Shown here: positions 63,363 through 64,000 of the stretch, in pieces
Position numbering within the stretch: the stretch's first letter is position 1
Layout: each line of letters begins with the position of its first letter
Assembly (NCBI GenBank): GCA_030704615.1
Contig: CM060731.1
Span: forward strand, 30,998,001-31,062,000
Source: Takakia lepidozioides
Lineage: Eukaryota; Streptophyta; Takakiopsida; Takakiales; Takakiaceae
Reading direction: 5' to 3'
DNA length: 64,000 bases
Program-made: the position numbers and the translations under genes
The notes under the pieces: generated by a model
Databases searched by the model: none
What the model saw: the letters and a program-made list of their open reading frames with translations, nothing else
What the model was told of the DNA's origin: nothing

Positions 63363-64000
63363 TTTATTATGTCAGGGTTTGTGTTTTTTTTGGCACCTTG
63401 CATGTGCAGAGCCCCCTAGGTACTAGTAAGTAGTAAGTGAGAGGGGGGAGAGCCCCTGACTCTTTTTATATATCCTCACAAGGTGGTGGGACCTTATAGA
63501 AGCCCGCTGGAGTTGTTAAGTAATTAATTACTAATTACTAATCATGGCTCTTTCATCACCCCCTACTATGAAGGAGTTGTTCCGGTTCGTAGCGCCTTTG
63601 CCATACTAGGGCAAAGTAGTACTGATTGGCTAAGGAGCCCTCAGCAGTGGGACCATTTTAGAAAGTCGCCTCCATCACGTACACTTCTCCGTCTACGGTT
63701 GGTGGGTACCACTGCTGCACTATCCATGTATTAATGTCCCTGGTATGGGGTGCGCAGTTTTCCGGGCCCTCTCCGAGCCCTCTTCTTAGCTTTAATAGAG
63801 GCGTTCCAGTTCCCTGTGGGCCCTAATTAATTCCTGGACCACTCTCTAATCCCCACACCCCATTTCAAACCTGCCCCTTATTCAGCTTAGTTTGTTGTTC
63901 CCATTAATTAATATACCTGTTCATGTTTATGTTTTTTCTAAGGGGGCATGTTCCTGCATAACCTACCACTTATTATCTAGTGGTAACTTAGTAAGAACTA
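63363..64000. other. Window end, no gene recognised
   Basis: It contains G-rich and ATTAATTA-rich stretches and a possible TATA box (TTTTTATATATCC, about 63464). No open frame of note was seen; a gene could begin beyond the window. Confidence 0.3.

Overview
The window is nuclear DNA from a plant-lineage (streptophyte) eukaryote. Its genes are intron-rich and match plant versions of conserved housekeeping proteins: cyclin L, NUP214/LNO1, a SIK1/Hippo-type kinase, UPF3, and a plant rhomboid with the C-terminal Cys-rich tail. Telo-box motifs sit upstream of several of them. The mobile DNA is a mixture: LINEs, Ty3/gypsy, CACTA, hAT, tRNA-derived SINEs and a TTAA-flanked piggyBac-like element. The long repeat-filled spacers and the piggyBac-like element suggest a charophyte alga (Chara-like) or another non-seed plant. 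The species is inference only; no sequence search was possible.

Layout. 1-3000: repeat debris with a gag-like relic and LINE 3' tails. 3019-7305 (-): four-exon rhomboid gene with a 5'-truncated LINE in intron 2. 9234-12415 (-): multidomain gene with EF-hand, SAM, fibronectin III, membrane segments and an FYVE-like zinc finger; its 5' end is unresolved. 14548-15828 (+): single-exon cyclin L, followed by a decaying tandem array that carries copies of its own 3' coding end. 18.9-24.4 kb: small DNA transposons, a SINE, a minisatellite, a two-exon membrane-protein fragment (-) and a hAT-like element just upstream of the next gene. 24733-38801 (+): NUP214 in about 20 exons, followed by three 145-bp tandem repeats. 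41.3-45.8 kb: a decayed Ty3/gypsy pol, broken by an inverted repeat pair and by a CACTA element. 47.1-48.8 kb: B-lectin-like remnant and the 3' end of another LINE. 49.9-53.2 kb (-): SIK1-type kinase with a premature stop, plus a duplicated scrap of its 3' end. 55.5-56.9 kb (-): UPF3 exons with two frameshifting indels. 59110-59934 (+): a HEXIM-like protein. 62714-63358: the piggyBac-like element.

The genes are unrelated single-gene units, not an operon or cluster. Several act in RNA biology or the nucleus: cyclin L (CDK partner in splicing), NUP214 (mRNA export), UPF3 (nonsense-mediated decay) and the HEXIM-like protein (possible control of P-TEFb). There is no evidence that their proximity is functional. 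NUP214, the rhomboid and cyclin L read cleanly, whereas the adjacent kinase and UPF3 both carry lesions. No tRNA or rRNA genes and no CRISPR array were seen.
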